From Gemmatimonadota bacterium (lineage in GTDB: Bacteria; Gemmatimonadota; Gemmatimonadetes; Gemmatimonadales; Gemmatimonadaceae), in assembly GCA_031127225.1 (NCBI GenBank), contig JARIEV010000004.1, forward strand, positions 1 through 64,000: a DNA stretch of 64,000 nt. The letters run 5' to 3'. The notes beneath the pieces are model-generated. The model ran no database searches and was not told the origin of the DNA. It worked only from the letters and a program-made list of their open reading frames with translations. The position numbers were made by a program, and so were the translations under genes. Below, piece by piece: positions 16,602-25,902 of this stretch (its first letter is position 1; every line of letters begins with the position of its first letter).

Positions 16602-17843
16602 ATGACGAAATCCCGGTGGACGATCCCCCTCGGCGCCGTCCTCGTACACCTCGGCATCGGCTCGGTGTACGCGTGGAGCACGCTCAACCGCCCCATCATC
16701 GCCGCGATGCCGCCCCAAGCGTGGTGGGCGAGTCCGCCGTATACCACGTTCACCTCGGCGCTCGTCCTGCTGGGGCTCAGTGCGGCCACGCTCGGGCCGT
16801 GGGTCGAGCGGCAGGGCGCCCGGGTCGCCGGAGGCACGGCCGCTGTCTGCTTCGCCAGCGGGCTGGTGCTGGGTGGCATCGGCCTGCTGCTGCAGCAACC
16901 GCTGCTGCTCTTCCTGGGGTTGGGCATCCTGTGCGGGATCGGCTGCGGCATCGGCTACATCGCCCCCGTCAGCACGCTCGTGAAGTGGTTCCCCGAGCGG
17001 CGCGGCATGGCCACCGGCTTCGCCATCATGGGCTTCGGGGGTGGTGCCTTCGTGGCGGGATACGCGAATGCGTTCCTGATCGAGCGCGTGGGGGTGGCGA
17101 ACGCGCTGTTCGTGCTGGGGGCGGTCTATCTGGTGCTCATGCTCATGGGGGCACAGCTCCTGCGCCCCGCCCCGGAGGCCGCGCCGCCGACATCGACCGG
17201 CCCGGGCTATCAGGCGTTCGGCCTCACACGCCGCGAGGCGGTGCGTACGCCACAGTTCTGGCTGCTCTGGGGGATGCTGTGCGTGAACGTTACCGCCGGC
17301 ATCGGCATCCTCGCCCAAGCGTCCCCGATGATGCAGGACCTCTTCGGCAAGTCCCCCGCCGAAGCGGCCGCCGTGGTCGCGATCATCAGTCTGTTCAATG
17401 CCGGGGGACGGCTGCTGTGGTCCAGCGCGTCCGACCTGCTGGGACGGCGCGCCACCTATTTGGTGTTCTTCGTGGTGCAGCTGGCCCTCTTCCTGCTCAT
17501 CCCCCGCTTTGCGCAGGCCGGCGCCTGGTGGCCGTTCTTGGTCTGCCTGCTCGCCGTGTTCACCATGTACGGCGGCGGCTTCGCCACGATGCCTGCCTTC
17601 CTCGCCGACCTGTTCGGTCCGCGGAACGTCAGCGCGATTCACGGGGCCGTGCTCACGGCGTGGAGTGTGGCCGCGGTCACGGGTCCGGTCATTATTACCG
17701 AGCTGTCGAAGCGGGCGCGCAGCGCGCTCGCGCCGGGGGCACCGCGCGTGCACATCTACGATCAGCCGCTGCTGCTGCTGGCCGGGCTGCTCGCGGTCGG
17801 GCTGATGCTCACGCTCGCGGTGAAACCGCTGCGGAAGGCGTAG
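16602..17843 (+). CDS. OFA-family MFS transporter (oxalate/formate antiporter-like)
   Basis: A 413-residue carrier with twelve hydrophobic segments. GIGSVYAWSTLNRPI near residues 18-32 and the glycine-rich LGILCGIGCGIGYIAPVSTLVKWFPERRG (about 107-135) are the family marks of oxalate/formate antiporter-like MFS proteins, which exchange or import small carboxylates. It is 49 bp upstream of the seven-gene operon starting at 17893 and on the same strand, so it may deliver a carboxylate handled by the two dehydrogenases there. Exact substrate is unknown. Confidence 0.88.
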   Translation: MTKSRWTIPLGAVLVHLGIGSVYAWSTLNRPIIAAMPPQAWWASPPYTTFTSALVLLGLSAATLGPWVERQGARVAGGTAAVCFASGLVLGGIGLLLQQPLLLFLGLGILCGIGCGIGYIAPVSTLVKWFPERRGMATGFAIMGFGGGAFVAGYANAFLIERVGVANALFVLGAVYLVLMLMGAQLLRPAPEAAPPTSTGPGYQAFGLTRREAVRTPQFWLLWGMLCVNVTAGIGILAQASPMMQDLFGKSPAEAAAVVAIISLFNAGGRLLWSSASDLLGRRATYLVFFVVQLALFLLIPRFAQAGAWWPFLVCLLAVFTMYGGGFATMPAFLADLFGPRNVSAIHGAVLTAWSVAAVTGPVIITELSKRARSALAPGAPRVHIYDQPLLLLAGLLAVGLMLTLAVKPLRKA

Positions 17844-17892
17844 GGTGGGAATCGTTTGCCAAGGGCCGTGATCGGCGGCAGGTTACGCCCCG

Positions 17893-19650
17893 ATGCGAAC
17901 CCCTACCCGATTCACCGCCCTCGCGCTGCTCGCCCTGAGTGTCGCCTGCACGGCCGCCGAGCCCGCCGCCGATGCCCCCGCCCCGGTGAGCGCGTTCGCC
18001 GACTTCGTTGACCGCTACCTCGACGGCTTCGCGATGCGCCATCCGTCGATCGCCGGCGGCAACGGCCTCCACGATCACGACGACCGGCTCGACGATTTCT
18101 CGGCGTCCGCGATCGCGGCGGAAATCGCCACGCTGCACACGGCGGCCACCGAACTCGCCGCCTTCGACGACGCCTCGCTGACACCCGACGAGCGGGTCGA
18201 CAAGCGCATTCTCGCCGGCGTGATCGACGGCTGGCTGCTGGAGCAGGAATCGCTCGCAAACTGGAAGCGCAATCCGATGCTGTACGCCGGTGCGCTCTCC
18301 GACGGGGTGCACAATCTCATGACGATGGAGAACGCCCCCGCCCCCGTGCGGATGCGTCGCATCATCACCAAGCTGGCCGGCGTCCCCGCGATGCTGCAGG
18401 CGGCACGCACCAATCTGGTCAATCCGCCCAAAATCTTCGCCGAGCGCGGACTCGGCATGATGCGCGGCGCGAGCGGCATGCTGTCGAAAGACCTGCCGCT
18501 GGCGTTCACCGCGGAGGCCGGCACGCCGCTCATGGATTCACTCACCACCGCCGCCGCCGCGGCCGTGCGTGACATCGACGCCTACACCGCGGAGTTCGAG
18601 CGCACCGTGCTCCCCACCGCGACCGGCGACTGGAAGGTCGGTGGGGACGCCGTGGCGCGTCGGTATCGCGCCGAGGAGCTGATCGACGTGCCGCTGGCGG
18701 AGCTCGCGGCGCTGGGCGAACGTGAAATGCAGCGCGCGCACGAACAATTCCGCGCCGCCGCAGCACGTCTGGCCCCCGGCGCCGATCCGCTGGCCACGTG
18801 GCTGCGGGTCCGTCGCGACCATCCCAAACGCGGCGGTGTCGTCACGGCGGCGCAGGCCATCGTCGACTCGCTCACGCGTTTCATCGCCGCGAACGATCTG
18901 GCCGTCGTCCCGCAGGGGGAACGGGTCGTCGTCGCCCCCGCGCAGCCGTTCGCGCTGGGCTTTGCGTCCATGCACGCCTCGCCGCCCCTCGAGACCACGC
19001 CGGTCAAGAGCTACTACTACATCACCGATGCCGATTCGCTGGCCCCGGCCGCGGAGCAGGAGGCGTGGCTCGAGCGGTACAACTACGCCTCGCTCGCCAA
19101 TACGTCGGCGCACGAAGCGATGCCGGGCCACTGGCTGCACGCCGTGCACATGCGTACCACACCGGGCAAGATCCGGCGCATCTGGATCGGACTGAATCCG
19201 TTTCCGCAGCCGTCGTCGGGTCAGGACGGCTGGGCGCACTACGCCGAGGAAATGGTGATCGAACAGGGCTTCATGAACGGCGATCCGCGCTACGAACTCG
19301 CCCAGCTCAGCGATGCCATGACGCGCATCTGCCGCCTGCTCTCGGGGATCCGGCTGCACACCGGCGAGTGGACGCTGGCGCAGGCGCAGGCCTGTTTCGA
19401 GCAGGACGCCTACGTGGCCGCGCCGGCCGCCAAGCGCGAAGCCGAGCGCGGCACCTACGATCCCACCTACGGTGGCTACTTTCTGGGCAAGCGCGGCATG
19501 CTCACGCTGCGCCGCGATGTGAAGGCGGCGCAGGGTGACCAGTTCAGCCTCCGCGATTTCCACGAACGCGTCATGAAGAACGGCATCGCCCCCATCTGGG
19601 CGCACCGGCAGCTGCTGCTGCCGGGTGACACCTCACGGGTAATTCAGTGA
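17893..19650 (+). CDS. DUF885 lipoprotein, putative metallohydrolase with intact HExxPGH
   Basis: A 585-residue exported lipoprotein (lipobox LSVAC, residues 15-19). This is the one DUF885 member in the window with a complete motif set: HEAMPGHWLHA at residues 407-417 and DGWAHYAEEMVIEQGF from 445, giving two histidines and glutamates able to hold zinc and polarise water. The family is annotated as likely carboxypeptidase- or thermolysin-related metallohydrolases. It heads the operon; its last four bases overlap the GTG start of the dehydrogenase gene (GTGA), so the products should be made together. Confidence 0.88.
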   Translation: MRTPTRFTALALLALSVACTAAEPAADAPAPVSAFADFVDRYLDGFAMRHPSIAGGNGLHDHDDRLDDFSASAIAAEIATLHTAATELAAFDDASLTPDERVDKRILAGVIDGWLLEQESLANWKRNPMLYAGALSDGVHNLMTMENAPAPVRMRRIITKLAGVPAMLQAARTNLVNPPKIFAERGLGMMRGASGMLSKDLPLAFTAEAGTPLMDSLTTAAAAAVRDIDAYTAEFERTVLPTATGDWKVGGDAVARRYRAEELIDVPLAELAALGEREMQRAHEQFRAAAARLAPGADPLATWLRVRRDHPKRGGVVTAAQAIVDSLTRFIAANDLAVVPQGERVVVAPAQPFALGFASMHASPPLETTPVKSYYYITDADSLAPAAEQEAWLERYNYASLANTSAHEAMPGHWLHAVHMRTTPGKIRRIWIGLNPFPQPSSGQDGWAHYAEEMVIEQGFMNGDPRYELAQLSDAMTRICRLLSGIRLHTGEWTLAQAQACFEQDAYVAAPAAKREAERGTYDPTYGGYFLGKRGMLTLRRDVKAAQGDQFSLRDFHERVMKNGIAPIWAHRQLLLPGDTSRVIQ

Positions 19651-20798
19651 CCGCCAGTAACGACATCGTTCGTGTGGGAGTGCTCGGCGCCGGCGCCTGG
19701 GCACAGTTCGCCCATCTGCCGGGATGGAAGCGCGATCCGCGCTGCACGATCGTCGCGATCGCCGATCCCATCGTGGAGCGCGCGCGGGAGTTCGCCGCGC
19801 AGTTCGACATCCCGCATGTGTACGCCACGCACGAAGAGCTCATTGCGCGCACCGACATCGATGTGGTCGATGTGTGCACGCCAAGTGCGACGCACTTTGC
19901 CTTGAGCTGTGCCGCGCTGGAGGCGGGCAAGCATGTGCTGTGCGAAAAGCCGGTGGCGTATGACTTCACCGAAACGCGGCGCGCGGCGGCACTGGCGGCG
20001 AGCAAGGGCCTCAAGACGAAGCTCGGCTTCACGTTCCGCTACAGTCCGGCCATGCGGTACATGAAGGCGCTGATTGATGAGGGATTCATCGGCACGCCCT
20101 TCATCTTCAACGGCTACGAGCAGAACTCGCAGTGGCTCGACCCGCAGACACCGTTGCGTCAGGTCGATCACGAGGCCGACCAGACCGAGATCCACGTGTC
20201 GTCGCTGGAAGGCTACGGCGCCCCGATCATGGACATCGGGCACCTGTTCATGGGCAGTCGCTTCAAGTCGGTGGTGGGCACGATGAAGAACTTCATCCCC
20301 GAGCGCATGGTGCGCGCCACTGGCACGATGATGCGCATGAATATCGACGACGGCGACATATTTATCGGCGAGTTCGACAACGGCGGCATCGGCTCGATTC
20401 AAACGAGCTTCGTGACCGTGGGCAACTATCCCGGCATCGAAGCACGGGTGTACGGCAGCAAGGGCGCGCTGATCTGCCGGCTGGTGGAAGAGAACGGCAT
20501 CTGCGAAACGCTCAAGGGCGCCACCGCCGGCTCGGTGGAATTCAAGGAGATGGAAATCCCAGAGCGCTTCTACCCGGCCGGCGGCAGCGCGCGGGAATCG
20601 TGGCGGTCGCTGTTCTATGCCAATCTCATCAGCTCGTTCATCTCCGAGATCCGCGGCGAGGTTGAAGGCAACGAAGGCAACTTCGAAGACGGAGCGCACG
20701 TGCAGGAACTCATCAACGCCGTCGAGCGGTCGTTCCGCGAGCGGCGCTGGGTGAACATTCCCCTCGACGCGCCGTCCACGGCGGGACCGGCCTCCTGA
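19647..20798 (+). CDS. Gfo/Idh/MocA-family NAD(P)-dependent oxidoreductase
   Basis: A 383-residue cytoplasmic dehydrogenase. The Rossmann motif VGVLGAGAWAQF opens the protein (residues 9-20), DVVDVCTPSATHF follows, and EKPVAYDF supplies the conserved EKP lysine near residue 100. The C-terminal domain has the alpha/beta sheet of sugar or cyclitol dehydrogenases, with DIGHLFMG as the likely catalytic Asp/His segment. These enzymes oxidise or reduce a hydroxyl on sugars, inositols or related acids. Translation starts at GTG inside the DUF885 stop (GTGA overlap) and ends overlapping the next frame (CTGA). Confidence 0.9.
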   Translation: MTASNDIVRVGVLGAGAWAQFAHLPGWKRDPRCTIVAIADPIVERAREFAAQFDIPHVYATHEELIARTDIDVVDVCTPSATHFALSCAALEAGKHVLCEKPVAYDFTETRRAAALAASKGLKTKLGFTFRYSPAMRYMKALIDEGFIGTPFIFNGYEQNSQWLDPQTPLRQVDHEADQTEIHVSSLEGYGAPIMDIGHLFMGSRFKSVVGTMKNFIPERMVRATGTMMRMNIDDGDIFIGEFDNGGIGSIQTSFVTVGNYPGIEARVYGSKGALICRLVEENGICETLKGATAGSVEFKEMEIPERFYPAGGSARESWRSLFYANLISSFISEIRGEVEGNEGNFEDGAHVQELINAVERSFRERRWVNIPLDAPSTAGPAS

Positions 20799-22480
20799 CC
20801 GCACCCACCGCCTCCCCGCTCGACGCGTTTCTCGCGCACTACTTCGCCCGCCATCCCGTGAACGCCACGTTCACGGGGCTGCACACGCACGACGACCGGC
20901 TCCCCGACTGGACGCGGGCGTCACGCGAGGCCGAGGTGCGCGAACTCAGCGCCCTGCACGCCGCACTGTACGATGTGTTCCCCGCGCGCGATGCAGCGAC
21001 GCTCGCGGATAACACCGAGGCGCTCGACGCCGAGCTGGCGCGCGCGAACATCGACGTGCGCATGCTGGAAACGGACACCCGCTTCTTCCACGATAAGAAC
21101 CCGGCGCTCTGGACTGGCGAGGCGATCTTCAGCATCGTCGGCCTGCTGTTGCGCCCCACAGCGCCGATCGGATCATGCGCCGCGTCGCTCGCGGCGCGGC
21201 TCGACGCGATCCCGCAGTTCCTGAGCGACCTGCCGCTGGCGCTCACGCAGGCCGTCCCGCCGCTGTGGACCGACCGCGCGGTGCGGGAAGCGCGCGTCTT
21301 CGCCGGTTTCCTGCGCAGCGGACTCGCGCGCTGGCTCACCGAGCACGACGTAGACGCCGCGGCGGCCGCCACCGTGCAGACGGCCGCCACCCGCGCGGCT
21401 CTGGCGTTCGACGACACGGTCCGGTGGCTGGAGGCACAGCCGCGCGACGCCGAGGCGTCGTGCGCGATCGGGGCCGAAGCGTACGGCCAACTGCTGCAGC
21501 GCGGACATTGGTGCCATGCGTCCGCGGATGACCTGCTCGGGCGCGTGCTCGCGGCGATGCCGGACGCGCAGGCGCGCTTCCGTGCGTTGGCCACGGAGGT
21601 GGCCGGCAGCCCGGAGGCACTGGGCTCGGCCCTCGCGAACGACCGGCCCACCGAAGAGGCGTACCTGCCCACGTTTACGGCGCAGTTCGACGCCTGTCGC
21701 GCCTTCGCGTTACAGCACGATCTGGTGTCCTGGCCTGACTGGCCGCTGCGCTATGTCGCGATCCCCGGGTGGGCCCGCGACATCGCGCCGCACCTGTATT
21801 TCCTGTTCTACGGCTCGCCGGCGCCGTACGAGACGCGCCCCGAGCATCGGTATCTGGTCACACCGGTGGACGACACCATCGCCCCCGACGAGCGCGCCCG
21901 GCGCCTCGCGGCCTGCAACCACAGCGTGATCACGCTCAATCACGTGGTGCATCACGGCGCGCTGGGACATCACGTGCAGAACGGACACGCCACGCACCGC
22001 AACGCGTCACGCATCGGGCAGATCGCCGCAGTGGACTGCGCCAGCCGCATCGGCATGTTCCTCGGCGGCTCGATGGCCGAAGGATGGGCCTGCTATGCCA
22101 CCGAACTGGCCGACGAACTCGGATTTCTCACCCCGCTCGAACGGGCGGCCGAGCAGCAGAGCCGCGTCCGCATGCTCGCACGCGCCATCGTCGATATCCG
22201 CCTCCATACCGGTGCCTGCACCTTTGCCGAGGCGGTGGCGTACTACGTGCATGAGGTGGGGATGCCGGAAGGCGTGGCCACCGGTGAGGCGACCAAGAAC
22301 TCGATGTTCCCCGGCACCGCCGTGATGTACTGGCTCGGCACGCAGGGCATTCTCGATCTGCGCGAGACACTCCGGGCCCGCGGCGATTTCGTACCGCGGT
22401 CTTTCCACGACGCGCTGCTCAGCCGAGGCTCGATCCCGGTCCTGCTGGCCGCGCAGCTTCTCACGGCTCGCCTCACATGA
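20795..22480 (+). CDS. Second DUF885-family protein with altered HHxxxGHH site; probable CTG start
   Basis: About 561 residues, no signal peptide, so cytoplasmic. The fold-specific start LTAPTASPLDAFLAHYFARH, then ATFTGLHTHDDRLPDW, is needed for the family N-terminus, yet no ATG or GTG precedes it. The CTG at 20795 overlaps the upstream stop codon (CTGA) exactly as the ATGA and GTGA joints do elsewhere in this operon, so it is the proposed start; GTG 20858 is the conventional alternative and would remove 21 family residues. The metal motif reads HHGALGHHVQ (from residue 386) instead of HExxPGHHxQ, replacing the catalytic glutamate, while MAEGWACYATEL (glutamate near 429) is kept. Confidence 0.8.
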   Translation: MTAPTASPLDAFLAHYFARHPVNATFTGLHTHDDRLPDWTRASREAEVRELSALHAALYDVFPARDAATLADNTEALDAELARANIDVRMLETDTRFFHDKNPALWTGEAIFSIVGLLLRPTAPIGSCAASLAARLDAIPQFLSDLPLALTQAVPPLWTDRAVREARVFAGFLRSGLARWLTEHDVDAAAAATVQTAATRAALAFDDTVRWLEAQPRDAEASCAIGAEAYGQLLQRGHWCHASADDLLGRVLAAMPDAQARFRALATEVAGSPEALGSALANDRPTEEAYLPTFTAQFDACRAFALQHDLVSWPDWPLRYVAIPGWARDIAPHLYFLFYGSPAPYETRPEHRYLVTPVDDTIAPDERARRLAACNHSVITLNHVVHHGALGHHVQNGHATHRNASRIGQIAAVDCASRIGMFLGGSMAEGWACYATELADELGFLTPLERAAEQQSRVRMLARAIVDIRLHTGACTFAEAVAYYVHEVGMPEGVATGEATKNSMFPGTAVMYWLGTQGILDLRETLRARGDFVPRSFHDALLSRGSIPVLLAAQLLTARLT

Positions 22481-24138
22481 CCATCTCCCCGCGCCCCATG
22501 CGCCGACCCGTCCGACGGTGGCCGCGTGCCTTCACGCGTGGCCCAGCAGGTGCGCTTTCTCTGGCGCTCGCCACGGCGCTGTCCGCCTGCGGCGGCGGCG
22601 GCGACAGCGCCCGCACCGGTCCGTCGAACGAACTGCTCATCGTAGGCTACGACCGTGAGCCCGACACCATGAACCGCTACGCCACGCACATTCTCGAGGA
22701 CATCGAGTCGTGCGTGGTGGAGGGGCTCGTCACCAACGACGAGCAGATGCGCGTGGTCCCGCTGCTGGCCACCGAGATCCCCACCGTGGCCAACGGCGGC
22801 GTGACCGTGCGCCCCGATGGTGGCATGGACGTGACCTGGAAGCTGCGCCCCGGTGTCACTTGGCATGACGGCACGCCGCACACCTCGGCCGACGTGCAGT
22901 TCACCGTGGACGCGATCAACAAGGGTGACTGGAAGCCCGAGAGCGTCGACGGTTTTGACCGGATCTCCTCGGTGGACACGCCGGACTCGCTCACGGCCGT
23001 GGTGCACTACAAGGAAACGTACGCGCCCTACGTGCTGCAATTCGTGCGCGGGACGCTCCCCAAGCACGTGCTCGCCGGACGTGATCTCAACACCGCCAAC
23101 GACTACAACCGCGCACCACTCGGCACCGGCCCGTACACGGTGAAAGAGTGGAAGACCGGCGAATACATCCTGCTCGAACGCTCCGCGACCTACTGGCGCG
23201 GCACACCCAAGATCAAGCAGCTGCTCTTCCGGTTCCTCACCAACACCACCACCCGCATCAACCTGCTCAAGTCGGGCGAAGTGCACATGGTGGCGCTGGT
23301 GGCGTGGGATAAAGTGCGCGAACTCACCGGTGTGTCGGGGCTCCGCCTGAACCGCGTCGTGGGCAACGGCTACGAGCACGTCACGCTCAATCAGCGGCAC
23401 TTCCCCGCCTTTGCCGACGTACGCGTCCGGCAGGCGCTCGCGCATGCCGTAGACCGCGATCTGCTGGTCCGCACTATTCTCGACGGACAGGTGGAAGTGG
23501 TGAACGGCCCGATTCAGCCGCTTTCACCCGCGTATGAGCCCAAGGTGGCCACCTATGCGTTCGACCCGGCCAAGGCGCGCGCGCTGCTGGACGAGGCCGG
23601 GTGGGTGCCGGGCCTCGACGGGATCCGCGTGAAGAACGGCACCCGGCTCGCCTTCACGCTCATCACGCAATCGGGCTTCGCCATCCGCGAGAACGTGTCA
23701 CAGGCGCTTGAGCAGGCCTTCAAGGCCGTCGGCGTGGGCATGACCGTCAAGTTGCTCGACGGCACCACCATCAGCAGCGTCTGGTTTGCCGGGGACTTCG
23801 ACGCCATGCTGCATTGGTGGCAGATGGGAGCCGACCCCGAGCTCACGCTCTTCTTCGCCGGCGATCGCACGCCACCGGCCGGACGCAACATCAATTTCGT
23901 GAACGACACCGCGCTCACCGCGCTGCTGTACCGCGCCGACCGCACCGCCGACGTGGAGCAGCGCAATACGCTGCTGCGCGACGCGCAGCGACGCATCGCC
24001 GCGCTCGCACCGGAAATCGTGCTGTACAACACGGCGAAAATCGATGTCGTGCCGGCCACGCTGTCGGGCTTCACCGGCAACCCCACCAACGCCGGGCCCT
24101 TCTGGAACGTGCACGCGTGGGAGATCACCACCAAGTGA
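22477..24138 (+). CDS. Family-5 (peptide/nickel type) ABC substrate-binding lipoprotein
   Basis: A 553-residue periplasm-facing lipoprotein with an N-terminal extension of basic residues and lipobox ALSAC at 34-38. VTWKLRPGVTWHDGTPHTSADVQFTVDA is the classic SBP_bac_5 signature, followed by YAPYVLQFVRGTLPKHVL and VRQALAHAVDRDLLV. Family members bind peptides, nickel chelates, opines or oligosaccharides. It is translationally coupled to the gene before it (ATGA) and stands 10 bp before the first permease. The ligand may be the substrate of the DUF885 and dehydrogenase enzymes in the same operon. Confidence 0.92.
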   Translation: MTISPRPMRRPVRRWPRAFTRGPAGALSLALATALSACGGGGDSARTGPSNELLIVGYDREPDTMNRYATHILEDIESCVVEGLVTNDEQMRVVPLLATEIPTVANGGVTVRPDGGMDVTWKLRPGVTWHDGTPHTSADVQFTVDAINKGDWKPESVDGFDRISSVDTPDSLTAVVHYKETYAPYVLQFVRGTLPKHVLAGRDLNTANDYNRAPLGTGPYTVKEWKTGEYILLERSATYWRGTPKIKQLLFRFLTNTTTRINLLKSGEVHMVALVAWDKVRELTGVSGLRLNRVVGNGYEHVTLNQRHFPAFADVRVRQALAHAVDRDLLVRTILDGQVEVVNGPIQPLSPAYEPKVATYAFDPAKARALLDEAGWVPGLDGIRVKNGTRLAFTLITQSGFAIRENVSQALEQAFKAVGVGMTVKLLDGTTISSVWFAGDFDAMLHWWQMGADPELTLFFAGDRTPPAGRNINFVNDTALTALLYRADRTADVEQRNTLLRDAQRRIAALAPEIVLYNTAKIDVVPATLSGFTGNPTNAGPFWNVHAWEITTK

Positions 24139-24148
24139 CACACGCGCC

Positions 24149-25099
24149 GTGATCGGCAGGCTCATCGCCCGCCGGATCGTGCAGAGCGTGCCGCTGCTGG
24201 TGCTGATCTCGCTGCTGGTGTTTGCCCTGCTGCAGGCCGTGCCGGGTGGGCCGCTGGCCGCATATCTCGAAAACCCCAACGTGCGGCCGGAAGACATCGC
24301 CCGCCTGCGGGCCTCGCTTGGCCTCGACCGTCCGTTGTCCGCGCAGTACCTGTCGTGGCTCGCCGCGTTCGTGCGCGGCGACTGGGGCTACAGCATCGCC
24401 GACGGGCGCCCGGTGCTCACGCGCATGCTCGAGCGCGTGCCGGCAACGCTGGAACTCGTGGGGATCTCCACCCTGCTCGCCCTCGCGCTCGCGGTGCCGG
24501 TGGGCGTGTTCGCGGCGGTGCACCGCACGTTCGACCGCCTGTCGTCATTCGTGGCGATCGCGGGCATCTCGCTGCCCGTGTTCTGGTTTGGGTTGCTGCT
24601 GCAGCTTGTTTTCGCGGTCGCGCTGGGATGGCTGCCGTCGTCCGGGCGGAGTTCGTTCGGTGCCGCGTCGCTGGGCGATCGCGTGGCGCATCTGGTGCTC
24701 CCCGCTGTGGTGCTGGCGGCCGTACAATCGGCGGCGTGGTCACGGTATCTGCGGCGCGCCATGCGCGAAACGATCGGCCGGCCGTTCATGAATGCCGCGC
24801 GCGTGCGCGGCGTCTCCGAGCGCGGGGTGCTGCTCCGCCACGCGCTCCCCAACGCCCTCGGCCCGTTCATCACCGTGGTGCTGCTCGACGCGGCCATGAT
24901 GGCCTCCGGCGCGGTGGTCACTGAAAGCGTGTTCGCGTGGCCGGGCGTGGGCAGCCTGTTCACCGAAGCGCTGGTGAAACGCGACTACCCTGTGCTGATG
25001 GCCTTCCTCTTGTGCGGTGCCGTCGCCGTGATGGTGCTCAACCTCCTCGCGGACATCGCCGTGCGCACCATCGACCCGCGCACCCGGAGTACCGCATGA
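24149..25099 (+). CDS. Dpp/Opp-type ABC permease, first subunit
   Basis: A 316-residue inner-membrane protein with six spans. LIARRIVQSVPLLVLISLLVFALL and PGGPLAAYLENPN at the start are typical of DppB-like subunits. The EAA loop, which docks the ATPase, is NAARVRGVSERGVLLRHALPNALGP near residues 213-237, with the conserved glycine present. The GTG at 24149 follows the binding-protein stop by 10 bp. The partner ATPases are not encoded in this window. Confidence 0.9.
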   Translation: MIGRLIARRIVQSVPLLVLISLLVFALLQAVPGGPLAAYLENPNVRPEDIARLRASLGLDRPLSAQYLSWLAAFVRGDWGYSIADGRPVLTRMLERVPATLELVGISTLLALALAVPVGVFAAVHRTFDRLSSFVAIAGISLPVFWFGLLLQLVFAVALGWLPSSGRSSFGAASLGDRVAHLVLPAVVLAAVQSAAWSRYLRRAMRETIGRPFMNAARVRGVSERGVLLRHALPNALGPFITVVLLDAAMMASGAVVTESVFAWPGVGSLFTEALVKRDYPVLMAFLLCGAVAVMVLNLLADIAVRTIDPRTRSTA

Positions 25100-25902
25100 C
25101 ATCCGGACCGCGCGGCGGACTTCTCTTTCTCGGCGCGCTCGTCGTCGCCTCGCTGCTGGCACCCGCGCTGGCCCCGTTCGCCGCCGACGCGCTCGATCTC
25201 GCGAACCGGCGTGCCGCGCCGAGTCTCCTGCACTGGTTCGGCACCGACGAACTCGGACGCGACGTCCTCACGCGCGTGCTGATCGGCGCGCGCGTATCGC
25301 TGGCCATCGGCGTGGGCTCCGCGCTCATGAGCGCGGCCATCGGCGTGGCGGTGGGTGCGGTGGCCGGCTACGCCGGCCGGTGGATCGACGACGCCCTCAT
25401 GCGCGCCACCGACGCCATGCTGGCCATTCCACGGCTGCCACTGCTGATGCTCGGTGCGGCCGTGCTACAGCCCGGCGTCCCCATGCTGATCCTGCTGGTG
25501 GCGGCCGCCGGCTGGATGGAAACCGCCCGCGTGGTCCGCGCCGAGGTGCAGTCGCTGTCGTCGCTCGACTTCGTGCAGGCCGCGCGGGCCATCGGCGCCA
25601 ATCCGATGGGTGTCATCGTGCGCCACATCATCCCGGGCATCATCCCCGCCGCGACGGTCGCCACCACGCTCGCGATCGGACGCGGCATCCTGCTGGAAAG
25701 CACCATGAGCTTCTTTGGCGTGGGCGTGCAACCGCCCACCGCCAGCTGGGGCAACATGCTGTATCAGGCGCAGACCACCATGACGAGCGAACCGTGGCTC
25801 GCGATCTTCCCGGGACTCTTCATCTTCGCCACCGTGCTCGCCTGCAACGTCGTCGGTGATGCCATCGGCGCGTCCCCCACTCACCGCCCGTCCGCCCGAT
25901 GA
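25096..25902 (+). CDS. Dpp/Opp-type ABC permease, second subunit
   Basis: A 268-residue inner-membrane subunit resembling DppC. HWFGTDELGRDVLTRVLIGARVSL (residues 46-69) is the conserved N-terminal motif of this subunit class, and the EAA loop is QAARAIGANPMGVIVRHIIPG around residues 162-182. It is shorter than typical DppC because the cytoplasmic N-terminal arm is missing. Start ATG overlaps the stop of the first permease (ATGA), and its own stop overlaps the dehydrogenase start (ATGA). Confidence 0.9.
   Translation: MTSGPRGGLLFLGALVVASLLAPALAPFAADALDLANRRAAPSLLHWFGTDELGRDVLTRVLIGARVSLAIGVGSALMSAAIGVAVGAVAGYAGRWIDDALMRATDAMLAIPRLPLLMLGAAVLQPGVPMLILLVAAAGWMETARVVRAEVQSLSSLDFVQAARAIGANPMGVIVRHIIPGIIPAATVATTLAIGRGILLESTMSFFGVGVQPPTASWGNMLYQAQTTMTSEPWLAIFPGLFIFATVLACNVVGDAIGASPTHRPSAR

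Noticed and set aside
14942-16951. Single 669-residue minus-strand protein
   Set aside because: Only the last 242 residues (DUF305 with its own signal peptide) are protein-like; the rest overlaps the cysteine-cluster gene in another frame.
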